NCBI GenBank assembly: GCA_002772575.1
Contig: PFDL01000040.1
Coordinates: 896-13,488, forward strand
Source of the DNA: Parcubacteria group bacterium CG10_big_fil_rev_8_21_14_0_10_35_15
GTDB taxonomy: Bacteria; Patescibacteriota; Minisyncoccia; Minisyncoccales; GWA2-46-15
DNA length: 12,593 nt
Reading direction: 5' to 3'
A program made the translations under genes and the position numbers. The notes under the pieces are model-generated. The model saw only the letters and a program-made list of their open reading frames with translations, was not told the DNA's origin and did not search any database. Shown piece after piece: positions 6,301 through 12,593 of the stretch; position 1 is the first letter of the stretch; each line of letters begins with the position of its first letter.

Positions 6301-6428
6301 AATGAAGTTTTAAAATACCGATAGTTCAAATCCCAGCGAGATTTGACTATCTACATTCTCGGCGGCTGATTCCGCTAGAAGCGGAAACTATGCTCAAGCC
6401 ACCTCCGAAAGTCATTTTAAAACTTATT
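6301..6428 (+). ncRNA. Structured RNA element (three-way-junction fold) after rpsI
   Basis: The 224-nt gap 6245-6468 contains a compact fold. A closing stem joins 6301-6318 with 6411-6428 (17 pairs, including a 12-nt uninterrupted run and two single-base bulges). Inside are two arms. Arm one pairs 6320-6332 with 6340-6351 (12 pairs, one bulged T) around the 7-nt loop CCAGCGA. Arm two pairs TCGG (6359-6362) with CCGA (6405-6408) and GGCT (6364-6367) with AGCC (6397-6400), and carries a perfect 7-bp hairpin TTCCGCT/AGCGGAA (6370-6386) with loop AGA. A weak hairpin GCCT/AGGC follows at 6434-6445. I do not recognise tRNA, tmRNA, SRP RNA or RNase P RNA signatures. It could be a small RNA, the 5' leader of the downstream gene, or the folded 3' end of the ribosomal operon message. 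The remaining bases of the gap show nothing else clear. Confidence 0.55.
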
Positions 6429-6468
6429 ACCTCGCCTATACAGGCTTTAAATACTAGATACTCGTTAT

Positions 6469-6645
6469 ATGTTCGGTCCTATATTTGTCATTATTGGTTT
6501 CTTTATTTGCTTGTTTCTTGGTATTTATTTTTGCAAGGCTGGTGGAAATTGTGGCGCTAATGAATTTGGCGTTAATGCGATTATTTGGGTTTTTCTACTT
6601 GCTATTCTTATAATTATTTTGAAGACATATTTATCGACGCCTTAA
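6469..6645 (+). CDS. Small two-helix membrane protein, 58 residues
   Basis: The ORF starts MFGPIFVIIGFFICLFLGIY and ends LKTYLSTP. Residues 3-22 and about 38-52 are strongly hydrophobic and should span the membrane twice. The loop between them (CKAGGNCGANEFG) contains two cysteines and several glycines. An in-frame TAA at 6448-6450 lies upstream, and ATG 6469 is the only reasonable start after it. I do not recognise a family. It ends 6 nt before the nuclease gene and probably shares its transcript. No Shine-Dalgarno is visible, like the other genes here. The hydrophobic pattern and tight spacing support a real gene, but at this length chance cannot be excluded. Confidence 0.55.
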   Translation: MFGPIFVIIGFFICLFLGIYFCKAGGNCGANEFGVNAIIWVFLLAILIIILKTYLSTP

Positions 6646-6651
6646 AGACAA

Positions 6652-7347
6652 ATGCTCAAAGAACTTATAGACAAATTCTATTTAGATCAAGAGAAGTCAA
6701 AACAAAGAGAACGAACTCGTTTTTATATTACTGATGCCGGAAAATGTCCAAGGGCTGTTTTTTTTAAATTTAAAAATGCTCCAAAAGAAGAAATACAGGC
6801 CAGGATATTAAGGATGTTTGACCACGGAGATTATATTCACAGATTGATTTTAAGCACTCTTTTTAGTTTGGGCATAGTTAGATCGTCTGAGATAAATATT
6901 CCTCCACAAAAAGTGATTTCCGGTAGAGCTGATGCTATTTTGAGTTGGGAAGATGAGCTTTATGTCTTGGACATTAAAAGCATGAATAGCTTTCTTTTTA
7001 AGAATTTGGTTCAACCCAAGGAAGAAAACATTGCCCAGCTCCAACTTTACTTGCATTTCTTTGGGATTAAGAAAGGTATTCTCCTTTATGTCAACAAAGA
7101 TACTCAAGAGCTTAAGGAATTCATTATTCTTTATGATAAAACATTGGCTATAAAGCTTTTAAAGGATTTGGAGTTATTAAAAACAAAAATTGATTCAGAT
7201 ACTATTCCTAAAAGTCTTTTGGATTACCCTAAGAATAAAGAATGCCAGTTTTGCCAATTTAGAGAGATTTGTAAAAAAGCCACTGCTAATGAAATTAGTT
7301 GGAAAGTATTTAAGAGGAAATTAGAGGCGCAACAAACTCTTCTTTAA
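6652..7347 (+). CDS. PD-(D/E)XK nuclease, Cas4/RecB-like, with putative Fe-S cysteines
   Basis: This 231-residue protein carries the RecB/Cas4-type nuclease motifs in order: H63 after HGDYI, D94 in GRADA, D107-x-K109 in LYVLDIKSM, and QxxxY (Q129 to Y133 in QLQLY). These coordinate the metal and form the active site in the family. Four cysteines fit a Cas4/AddB-type Fe-S cluster: C32 near the N-terminus, and C198, C201 and C207 (CQFCQFREIC) near the C-terminus. It is therefore probably an exonuclease on DNA ends, with the substrate unknown. No CRISPR array, cas1, cas2 or helicase gene lies within the window, so a CRISPR role is not supported; repair or recombination is more likely. It follows the 58-residue membrane protein by 6 nt and converges with the PEGA gene, whose end is 9 nt away. 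No terminator is seen between them. Confidence 0.85.
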   Translation: MLKELIDKFYLDQEKSKQRERTRFYITDAGKCPRAVFFKFKNAPKEEIQARILRMFDHGDYIHRLILSTLFSLGIVRSSEINIPPQKVISGRADAILSWEDELYVLDIKSMNSFLFKNLVQPKEENIAQLQLYLHFFGIKKGILLYVNKDTQELKEFIILYDKTLAIKLLKDLELLKTKIDSDTIPKSLLDYPKNKECQFCQFREICKKATANEISWKVFKRKLEAQQTLL

Positions 7348-7356
7348 TTTTAATAG

Positions 7357-8742
7357 CTAGGGCAGGATTTGGTCCGAGATTAATAAATTGCCTTCGGTTA
7401 GTATCAAGGCGTTTTTATTTTCTTTGTTAAAATATATTTGCGGATTATTAAATTCAGCCAGATCAACAATGTTCGGTTGATCGCGATTATCAATTTCAAT
7501 AGCTTTCAATTTATTATTGATTGTAAAAACAAGATAGTCATTATTAAGCCAAAAAATTTGATTTATTTTTTCAGAAAATCTGACTAAAAGTATATTTTGA
7601 TTTGACTGACTTTGTTCGATTTGTTCAAGTTTTTCTTTAAAAAAATAAACACTAATTTCGGTATCATTTAGATAGGCAAGCTTGTTATTGTCTTGAGAAA
7701 CAATAAAATTATTTACGTTTTTAGCAATTTCAGTAAATTCTTTGATTTTTTCATTAAACAAAAAAAGTTTATTCTCTTGTTTTAGAAAGATATTCTGATT
7801 AAATATTTTAAACTCGTAAGGAAGCTCGGACATAATAGTAAAAGGCGTTTCAGAGAGCCTTTGAATTGGTAAGCGAGTTAAATCATTAGTTTTAAATATA
7901 AATCCGGCGCTATCCAGAAGATAAAGTTCATTATTATTTGAATTGAAATCTATTATTTTTTCTATTAGCTTTGTAGTTTTTAGAGTGGAAAAGTTTCCGG
8001 AATAAAGAATGCTATTTTTAAGAATAAAGAATTTAGAGCTGTCATTATCCTGAAAAGATATTTTTTCAAAATTACCCAACGAATCAAGTAGAATCGGATT
8101 ATTCTTATTCTCTGTATCAATTAGGAAAAATTTTTCAGTTTCTCCAAGAGCTATTTTAACAATTGCTTTTTTGGAATCAGTAGATAATGTTAAATCTAAT
8201 AAGGAAGAAACTAATTTTTTTTTGTTAAAATCTTTTTCTAAAACAAGAACTTCTTCCAGATTATTCTTTAGATCAAAAGAAGTTAAATACCAGCCTTGCG
8301 AATCTCTTTTTTCTAAGATTATTTTTTTATTTGATGGTAAGGGAAAGATTTTTTTTACTCCACTTGTTTTGGTTTGAAAATCAAGATTTTGAGGAAAAAG
8401 AATAACATTTTTTGCTTCAGTCGTCATCATGGCTTTGATTTTTAGATTTTTTTGCCATGGAATATATCCTTCTTTCTTTATTTCTATTAAATAGGTGGCG
8501 GGAACAAGATTTTCAATCAAATCAGAGCCAAACAAAAAATCGGTTTTAGATTTAAATTTATTATTAATTAAAATATCACAGTTTTTTGGAGAAACTTTAA
8601 CATAAAAAGCTCCGGTTTTAGTAATAGTTCGGTTTTTAAGGTCAAAGCGATAGCCTTGGCTGTATAAGACTATTGTTGGGGCAACGATCAGGAAGCTGGA
8701 TAAACAGATAAAAAATAAGAGAGTTCTTCTTTTTTGAGTCAT
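7357..8742 (-). CDS. PEGA-domain membrane-anchored protein, probable beta-propeller
   Basis: This 461-residue protein begins with a basic stretch (MTQKRR) and a hydrophobic helix at about 8-28 that acts as a signal anchor, so most of it should be outside the membrane. Residues about 44-105 match the PEGA pattern: GAFYVKVSPKNCDILINNK, then LVPATYLIEIKKEGYIPWQK. The remaining ~350 residues are repeated beta-strand-like segments with short acidic turns (for example LLDLTLSTDSKKAIVKIA, KLAYLNDTEISVYFF, QIFWLNNDYLVFTINN), the pattern of a WD40- or DPP-type propeller. I know this architecture as common in Patescibacteria, with no defined function; surface binding or scaffolding is an inference. It is the only minus-strand gene in the window. 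A good promoter lies directly upstream with a leader of only about 7 nt. Confidence 0.82.
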   Translation of the reverse strand: MTQKRRTLLFFICLSSFLIVAPTIVLYSQGYRFDLKNRTITKTGAFYVKVSPKNCDILINNKFKSKTDFLFGSDLIENLVPATYLIEIKKEGYIPWQKNLKIKAMMTTEAKNVILFPQNLDFQTKTSGVKKIFPLPSNKKIILEKRDSQGWYLTSFDLKNNLEEVLVLEKDFNKKKLVSSLLDLTLSTDSKKAIVKIALGETEKFFLIDTENKNNPILLDSLGNFEKISFQDNDSSKFFILKNSILYSGNFSTLKTTKLIEKIIDFNSNNNELYLLDSAGFIFKTNDLTRLPIQRLSETPFTIMSELPYEFKIFNQNIFLKQENKLFLFNEKIKEFTEIAKNVNNFIVSQDNNKLAYLNDTEISVYFFKEKLEQIEQSQSNQNILLVRFSEKINQIFWLNNDYLVFTINNKLKAIEIDNRDQPNIVDLAEFNNPQIYFNKENKNALILTEGNLLISDQILP

Positions 8743-8755
8743 AATATATACTTTT

Positions 8756-8784
8756 ATTCTAGGTGAAAATCAGATATTTGCCAA
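8756..8784 (-). promoter_or_regulatory. Promoter of the PEGA-domain gene
   Basis: On the minus strand, TTGGCA (-35, 8784-8779), a 17-nt spacer and TAGAAT (-10, 8761-8756) give a near-consensus housekeeping promoter, each hexamer matching 5 of 6 or close to it. Transcription would start near 8749, about 7 nt before the ATG whose last base is 8742. No ribosome-binding site could fit in that leader. Confidence 0.6.
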
Positions 8785-8810
8785 GTTATTGTATAATTGA
8801 CGAAGTTATT

Positions 8811-8847
8811 TTTAAAAAGCCCGAGGTCTGACCTCGGGCTTTTTAAA
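8811..8847. terminator. Perfect bidirectional terminator-type hairpin between divergent genes
   Basis: The arms 8811-8827 and 8831-8847 pair without mismatch (17 bp, GC-rich core GCCCGAGGT) around the loop CTG. A run of T follows the core on both strands, so it reads as an intrinsic terminator in either direction. It lies between two divergently transcribed genes rather than after one. It might shield each promoter from read-through or end short transcripts. No gene is seen between it and the PEGA promoter. Confidence 0.75.
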
Positions 8848-8852
8848 TTTTG

Positions 8853-8869
8853 TTGACGACAGTCGTCAA
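8853..8869. promoter_or_regulatory. 17-nt palindrome overlapping a possible -35 (operator candidate)
   Basis: TTGACGACAGTCGTCAA is a perfect 8-bp inverted repeat around one base. Its first six bases (TTGACG, 8853-8858) could be a -35, with TATGAC at 8877-8882 as a weak -10 (18-nt spacer). This is the size and placement expected of a dimeric repressor site, but no cognate regulator is encoded in the window. Confidence 0.4.
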
Positions 8870-8896
8870 TGAAATGTATGACATCGATACAACGAT

Positions 8897-8925
8897 TTGA
8901 CTCAACTATGTTTTTTAGTTAAAAT
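8897..8925 (+). promoter_or_regulatory. Promoter of mreB
   Basis: TTGACT (8897-8902), a 17-nt spacer and TAAAAT (8920-8925) match the housekeeping consensus 5/6 in each hexamer. Transcription would start near 8932. This lies after the ATG at 8924 and before the ATG at 8960, which supports 8960 as the mreB start with a leader of about 28 AT-rich bases. Confidence 0.6.
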
Positions 8926-8959
8926 GAATCATAAATATTCTTTTTTAAACGTATTTAAA

Positions 8960-9970
8960 ATGCTTTTTGCTCGTAAAATTGGCATTGATCTCGGCACTTG
9001 CAATTCCGTGGTTTTTGTTCCATTAAAAGGAATAGTTATGCAAGAACCATCAGTAGTGGCGGTTTCTCTTTTGGAAAACAAAATTATAGCCGTTGGCAAA
9101 GAGGCTAAAGATATGCTTGGCAAGACTCCAGACACTCTTAAAGTTTATCGTCCTTTAAAAGATGGGGTGATTGCTGATTTTAGAGTGACTCAAGCGATGT
9201 TGAGGTATTTTATTGAAAAAACCAGTCAATTGGCTCGTTTTATAAAACCAGAACTGATTATCGGTGTTCCGGCCGGCATTACTTCAACTGAGAAAAGGGC
9301 TGTAATTGAAGCTGGTATGAATGCCGGAGCCAAGGCTGTTTATGTTGTTAAGGAGCCTGTTTTGGCTGCTATTGGCGCCAGTATTCCGATTAATACTTCT
9401 TCTGGCCATATGGTTGTTGATATCGGCGGAGGCACGGCAGAAATGGCTGTTATCTGTTTAGGCGGGATTGTTAATTGGGGATCTGTTAGATTGGCTGGAG
9501 ATAAGATTGATGAGGCGATTGCTAATTACATTAAAGAAAAACATAATTTAGCCATTGGTGAACAGACAGCAGAAGAAATTAAGGTTAATATTGGCACTGC
9601 TTTGCCGGAAAAAGAAGAAAAAATAATTCAAATTAGGGGTCGGGATTTGATTTTGGGTCTACCCAAAACAGTTAAAATTTCTTCTAATGAAGTTTGCATA
9701 GCCATTAATGATGTTTTGATGGAAATTATTCAAGCGATTAAACAGGTTTTAAGAGAAACTCCTCCTGAATTATCAGCTGATGTTATTGATGGCGGTATTG
9801 TCTTAACTGGTGGTGGCGCTCTTTTAAGAAACCTTGATCAGCTTATAGAAAAATCAATTGGCGTGCCTTGTTTCATTGCCGATGAGCCATTATTATGCGT
9901 GGCTAAGGGAACCGGAGTTGTGGCTGAAAATCTTGATGTTTACAAAAAAAGCTTAATGAGTAAGAGATAA
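8960..9970 (+). CDS. mreB: Rod shape-determining actin homologue MreB
   Basis: The 336-residue product has the normal MreB length. It shows the actin-fold ATP-binding motifs: phosphate-1 GIDLGTCN (residues 8-15), the connecting EPVLAAIG (132-139), phosphate-2 VVDIGGGTAEMAV (152-164), and the adenosine motif GGIVLTGGGALLRNL near the C-terminus. MreB forms membrane-associated filaments that direct cell-wall synthesis in non-spherical cells. I chose ATG 8960 because the protein then begins MLFARKIGIDLG, as in the family. Longer starts at TTG 8897 or ATG 8924 add unrelated residues and lie within or before the predicted promoter. mreC and mreD do not follow; holB starts 7 nt later. The second codon pair LF and the first ~5 residues could form part of a short membrane-contacting N-terminus. 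Confidence 0.95.
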   Translation: MLFARKIGIDLGTCNSVVFVPLKGIVMQEPSVVAVSLLENKIIAVGKEAKDMLGKTPDTLKVYRPLKDGVIADFRVTQAMLRYFIEKTSQLARFIKPELIIGVPAGITSTEKRAVIEAGMNAGAKAVYVVKEPVLAAIGASIPINTSSGHMVVDIGGGTAEMAVICLGGIVNWGSVRLAGDKIDEAIANYIKEKHNLAIGEQTAEEIKVNIGTALPEKEEKIIQIRGRDLILGLPKTVKISSNEVCIAINDVLMEIIQAIKQVLRETPPELSADVIDGGIVLTGGGALLRNLDQLIEKSIGVPCFIADEPLLCVAKGTGVVAENLDVYKKSLMSKR

Positions 9971-9977
9971 TTTTTAA

Positions 9978-10946
9978 ATGTTGAATTTTTTTGGATACGA
10001 AAAGCAATGGCAGTTTCTTAAAAAGTCTGTTGAGCTGGAAAAGCTTTCTCATGCTTATCTTTTTTCGGGAAAATCTCAATTAGGTAAGAGCGAAATGGCC
10101 AGAGAGTTTTCAAAATTAGTCAACTGCCAAGTTGACTGTCAGTCAGAGAACTTCAAAAACAAGCCGTGCAATCAATGCCAGTCTTGCCAAGAAATGCAGA
10201 AAAATTGTCATCCGGATTTTCTTTGGTTAGATACAAAAAAAACAGCGCTTGGATCAATAGCTGAAATTGATTCAATTAGAAATTTATCTCAATGGTTGCA
10301 CTTGAAAGCTGGATTAAGCGAATATAAGGTGGCGATTATAAATCAATTTCAGAATTTTTCCTTGCCCGCCCAATCAGCTCTTTTAAAAACATTAGAAGAA
10401 CCAAGAGGAAAAACTGTTTTAATTTTGATTTGTGATTATCCGGAATTTCTTTCATCAACTATTGTTTCAAGGGTGCAGGAGATAAGATTTCAATCTTTAT
10501 CTAACGAAAAAATTATTGAGCTTTTAATGATCAATAAGACAGAAGAACTGTTAGCCAAGAGAATAAGTTATCTTTCTTTAGGGAAGCCATTAAAGGCGCT
10601 AGAGCTCCTAGATTGTGAGAGAATGAAGATTGAAGAGGAGAAGATAATTAGATTTAAAAAATTATTAAAAGGGAATTTAGCTTTTTCCTTTAAGGAAATA
10701 GAAAAAATCGTTGAAGATAAAGACGATCTTTTTCAAAGGCTTGAAATTTGGCTAAATTTTTTACGAATAATTTTTCTTGAAAGAATCGGAGTAGTAAAAG
10801 AAGAAACTATTGATCCAGAAAAATCAATTTCCTTAGTTAATATAAAAAACCTTCTTTCATCTTTAGAAAAAGCAAACTATCTTTTATTAAAAACCAATGT
10901 TAATAAAAGACTTGTTCTAGAGAATTCAATTTTAGAATTATTTTAG
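9978..10946 (+). CDS. holB: DNA polymerase III delta' subunit (clamp loader)
   Basis: This 322-residue AAA+ protein belongs to the clamp loader that places the beta clamp on DNA. Visible are HAYLFSGKSQLGKS with a full Walker A (G31-x4-GKS), a zinc module (C54, C64, C67, C70, with C50 and C77 nearby), the sensor-proximal SALLKTLEEP (133-142) and an arginine-finger SRV motif (164-166; usually SRC). The Walker B position reads VAIINQFQNF, without the usual DE acids, so ATP hydrolysis by this subunit is doubtful. That argues for delta' rather than the DnaX motor subunit, as does the length. The C-terminal ~120 residues are a Lys/Glu-rich helical region like the oligomerisation collar. It is 7 nt after mreB and 19 nt before frr. 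Confidence 0.87.
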   Translation: MLNFFGYEKQWQFLKKSVELEKLSHAYLFSGKSQLGKSEMAREFSKLVNCQVDCQSENFKNKPCNQCQSCQEMQKNCHPDFLWLDTKKTALGSIAEIDSIRNLSQWLHLKAGLSEYKVAIINQFQNFSLPAQSALLKTLEEPRGKTVLILICDYPEFLSSTIVSRVQEIRFQSLSNEKIIELLMINKTEELLAKRISYLSLGKPLKALELLDCERMKIEEEKIIRFKKLLKGNLAFSFKEIEKIVEDKDDLFQRLEIWLNFLRIIFLERIGVVKEETIDPEKSISLVNIKNLLSSLEKANYLLLKTNVNKRLVLENSILELF

Positions 10947-10965
10947 AAGTAAAATACAATTAAAA

Positions 10966-11523
10966 ATGACGACACAAGAAATATTAAAAAGGATTACCCT
11001 TGATTTGGATCAAATCATTGCTTATTTAGAGGGCGAGGTCGGCAAAATGAGAACTGGTAGAGCCGATCCTTCTTTAGTTTTAGATTTAAAGGTGAATTGT
11101 TTTGGTCAAGAATTTACCATAAAACAGCTAGCAATAGTTTCTACTTCTGGCGCTAGAGAAATAGTTATTCAGCCATGGGATGTTTCTTATATTGAGGCAA
11201 TCTTGGCTGCTCTAGGCACGTCTTCTTTGGGGTCCAGTATGTTGGCAGAAAAAAATTTAATTAGGGTATCTTTGCCATTTTTAACCGAAGAATCCAGAAA
11301 GAATTTTTTAAAAATGCTTTCTGAAAAAATGGAAGAACAAAGAGTTGCTATTAGAAAGGCAAGAGACAAAACTTGGAAGGAAATTCAAGAGCATGAAAGA
11401 GAGGGAATGATCAGGGAAGATGATAAATTCAGAGCAAAAGACGAGCTAGATAAGTTGGTGAAAAAATACAACGAGAGAATTGAAGAATTGGGAGAGAGAA
11501 AAAAGAAAGAAGTAATGGCTTAA
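10966..11523 (+). CDS. frr: Ribosome recycling factor
   Basis: This 185-residue protein splits post-termination ribosomes together with EF-G. It has the RRF signatures: the first long helix with GKMRTGRADPSLV, the small beta domain (FGQEFTIKQLAIVS, then IVIQPWDVSYIEAILAAL), VSLPFLTEESRKNFLKML and the charged three-helix-bundle end (KDELDKLVKKYNERIEEL). The length equals the E. coli protein. tsf and pyrH, common neighbours elsewhere, are not adjacent; instead it sits between holB and rseP, 10 nt before the latter. Confidence 0.97.
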   Translation: MTTQEILKRITLDLDQIIAYLEGEVGKMRTGRADPSLVLDLKVNCFGQEFTIKQLAIVSTSGAREIVIQPWDVSYIEAILAALGTSSLGSSMLAEKNLIRVSLPFLTEESRKNFLKMLSEKMEEQRVAIRKARDKTWKEIQEHEREGMIREDDKFRAKDELDKLVKKYNERIEELGERKKKEVMA

Positions 11524-11533
11524 TAAAATATTT

Positions 11534-12593
11534 ATGTTTTTAACTATATTTTTGGCATTTATCAGTTTAATGATTTTAATCAGTCTTCATGAATTGGGGC
11601 ATTTTTTAACGGCAAAAAAATTCGGGGTCAAGGTTGAGGAATTTGGCTTTGGCTATCCGCCCAGGCTTTTTGGAAAAAAGATAGGCGAAACTATTTATTC
11701 AATTAATCTTTTTCCTTTTGGAGCTTTTGTTAGAATTCCGGAAGAAGATAGAACTAGCCCTTCTAGTTTTTCGGCAAAACCTTTATGGCAAAGAATTTTA
11801 ATCATTTTTAATGGCGCTTTCGCTTTTTGGATTGTGGCAATTATTCTTTTTTCAGTTGTTTTTGCCATTGGCGCGCCGACCATAATTGAAGATTCCGAAA
11901 TAAATGTGCCTGATACGAAAGTTTTAATCACTTCAGTTTCAGCCAATAGTCCGGCTTCAATGATAGGTTTAAAAGCGGGAGATGTAATTATCAGTTTAAG
12001 TTCAGAAACAACAGAGCTTAATGATAATAAAGTCAAAGAGATTCAAGATCTTATTATTGAAAACAAGGGTAAAGAAATAACTTTAATAATAAAAAGAGGG
12101 GATAAGATTTTCAATGTTATTGCCACGCCTAGAATATCTCCGCCAATTGGAGAAGGAGCTTTAGGAATTAGTTTGGCTAGGATAGGTTTAAAAGCTCAAC
12201 CAATTTATTTATCTTTATTTGAGGGTATTAGAGCGACTTTTAATATGACTAAAGTGGTTGTTGTCGCTTATGTTAATGCGATAATCAGTTTTTTTAAGAA
12301 GATGCCGACTGGAATTCAACTAAGCGGGCCGATTGGTATTGTTGGATTATTATCACAAGGAATAGGAATGGGTCTTGGTTATTTTCTGCAAATGATTGGT
12401 ATGCTTTCAATTAATGTTGCCATTATTAATCTTCTGCCTATTCCGGCCTTTGATGGTGGCAAGCTTATGTTTTTATTCATTGAGGGAATCAGGAAAAAGC
12501 CGATTTCTAGAAAAATTGAAGAAAACATTACCGCCATATTTTTTATTTTATTGATAATCCTGATGATTTTTGTCACGATTAAGGATATTAGGA
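11534..12593 (+). CDS. rseP: RseP-like site-2 zinc metalloprotease (3' end cut by window)
   Basis: The frame starts at ATG 11534 and stays open for 353 codons to the window edge, so only a few C-terminal residues are likely missing. The first membrane helix carries the zinc-binding HELGH (residues 19-23). A GYPPRLFG turn and a second helix with FNGAFAFWIV follow. A PDZ domain spans about 127-200 (SVSANSPASMIGLKAGDVII). The third catalytic motif NLLPIPAFDGG has the zinc ligand at D307, in a C-terminal helix. A last hydrophobic helix (IFFILLIILMIF) reaches the end. Family members cut membrane proteins within the bilayer, such as anti-sigma factors or signal-peptide remnants; the substrate here is unknown. 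The PDZ part probably gates access. It lies 10 nt after frr and is probably co-transcribed. Confidence 0.93.
   Translation, partial: MFLTIFLAFISLMILISLHELGHFLTAKKFGVKVEEFGFGYPPRLFGKKIGETIYSINLFPFGAFVRIPEEDRTSPSSFSAKPLWQRILIIFNGAFAFWIVAIILFSVVFAIGAPTIIEDSEINVPDTKVLITSVSANSPASMIGLKAGDVIISLSSETTELNDNKVKEIQDLIIENKGKEITLIIKRGDKIFNVIATPRISPPIGEGALGISLARIGLKAQPIYLSLFEGIRATFNMTKVVVVAYVNAIISFFKKMPTGIQLSGPIGIVGLLSQGIGMGLGYFLQMIGMLSINVAIINLLPIPAFDGGKLMFLFIEGIRKKPISRKIEENITAIFFILLIILMIFVTIKDIR

Noticed and set aside
6320..6351. TTCAAATCC looks like the T-loop of a tRNA
   Set aside because: The flanking bases do not form a T-stem, no acceptor, D or anticodon stem fits around it, and the bases pair better as the 12-bp hairpin described.
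6245..6468. Possible tmRNA, SRP RNA or RNase P RNA
   Set aside because: None of their diagnostic sequences is present (for example GGAAGCAG-type SRP loop, GAGGAAAGUC of RNase P, or a tRNA-like end with a tag ORF).
6652..7347. CRISPR-associated Cas4
   Set aside because: The fold and cysteines fit, but no repeat-spacer array and no cas1, cas2 or other cas gene is visible within the window.
8897..8959. TTG 8897 or ATG 8924 as the mreB start
   Set aside because: The extra residues do not resemble MreB, and these codons lie within or before the predicted promoter and start point.
11695..12036. Minus-strand ORF inside the protease gene, and similar antisense ORFs in rpsD, rplM, the nuclease, mreB and frr
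   Set aside because: They are opposite-strand shadows of clearly recognised genes with low-complexity translations and no motifs.

Overview
The window looks like part of the chromosome of a small-genome bacterium, most likely a member of the Candidate Phyla Radiation (Patescibacteria), perhaps Parcubacteria-like. The evidence is the AT-rich sequence with densely packed genes, two membrane-anchored 'hypothetical' families that I associate with that group (a baseplate-J-like protein and a PEGA-domain protein), pared-down informational proteins (AlaRS ending at its editing domain, an RNA polymerase alpha subunit without its C-terminal domain, a short uL13), and the lack of Shine-Dalgarno sequences. 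The phylum is an inference; I could not run a tree. Stops are mainly TAA and TAG with one TGA (rplM), and no gene needs TGA read as an amino acid, so the standard bacterial code fits.

Layout. 1-794: 3' end of alaS. 828-2153: single-pass membrane protein with a baseplate-J-like extracellular region. 2198-6244: translation/transcription cluster infA-rpmJ-rpsM-rpsK-rpsD-rpoA-rplQ-rplM-rpsI, which is the alpha-operon order followed by the uL13-uS9 pair. It is tightly spaced except for a 186-nt gap between rpsD and the chosen rpoA start, which holds a strong foldable element. 6245-6468: noncoding DNA with a second, larger foldable element (a long stem closing two hairpin arms). 6469-7347: a 58-residue two-helix membrane protein and a Cas4/RecB-like PD-(D/E)XK nuclease with cysteines suited to an Fe-S cluster. 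7357-8742 (minus): PEGA-domain membrane protein. 8743-8959: divergent intergenic region with a promoter on each side, a perfect terminator-type hairpin and a 17-nt palindrome. 8960-11523: mreB, holB (delta'), frr. 11534-end: RseP-like site-2 protease, cut by the window edge.

How the genes work together. Most of the window serves protein synthesis (tRNA charging, initiation factor 1, ribosomal proteins, ribosome recycling) and transcription (alpha). The plus-strand run from mreB combines cell shape, clamp loading, ribosome recycling and intramembrane proteolysis with spacings of 7 to 19 nt, so it is probably one transcript. The nuclease has no CRISPR array or cas genes nearby.

The most interesting material is noncoding: two structured elements directly downstream of ribosomal protein genes (rpsD and rpsI). 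Each is associated with a direct repeat of the preceding gene's stop-codon region, and the two share short sequence blocks. They could be cis-regulatory or processing signals, small RNAs, or small insertion-derived elements; the sequence alone does not decide.
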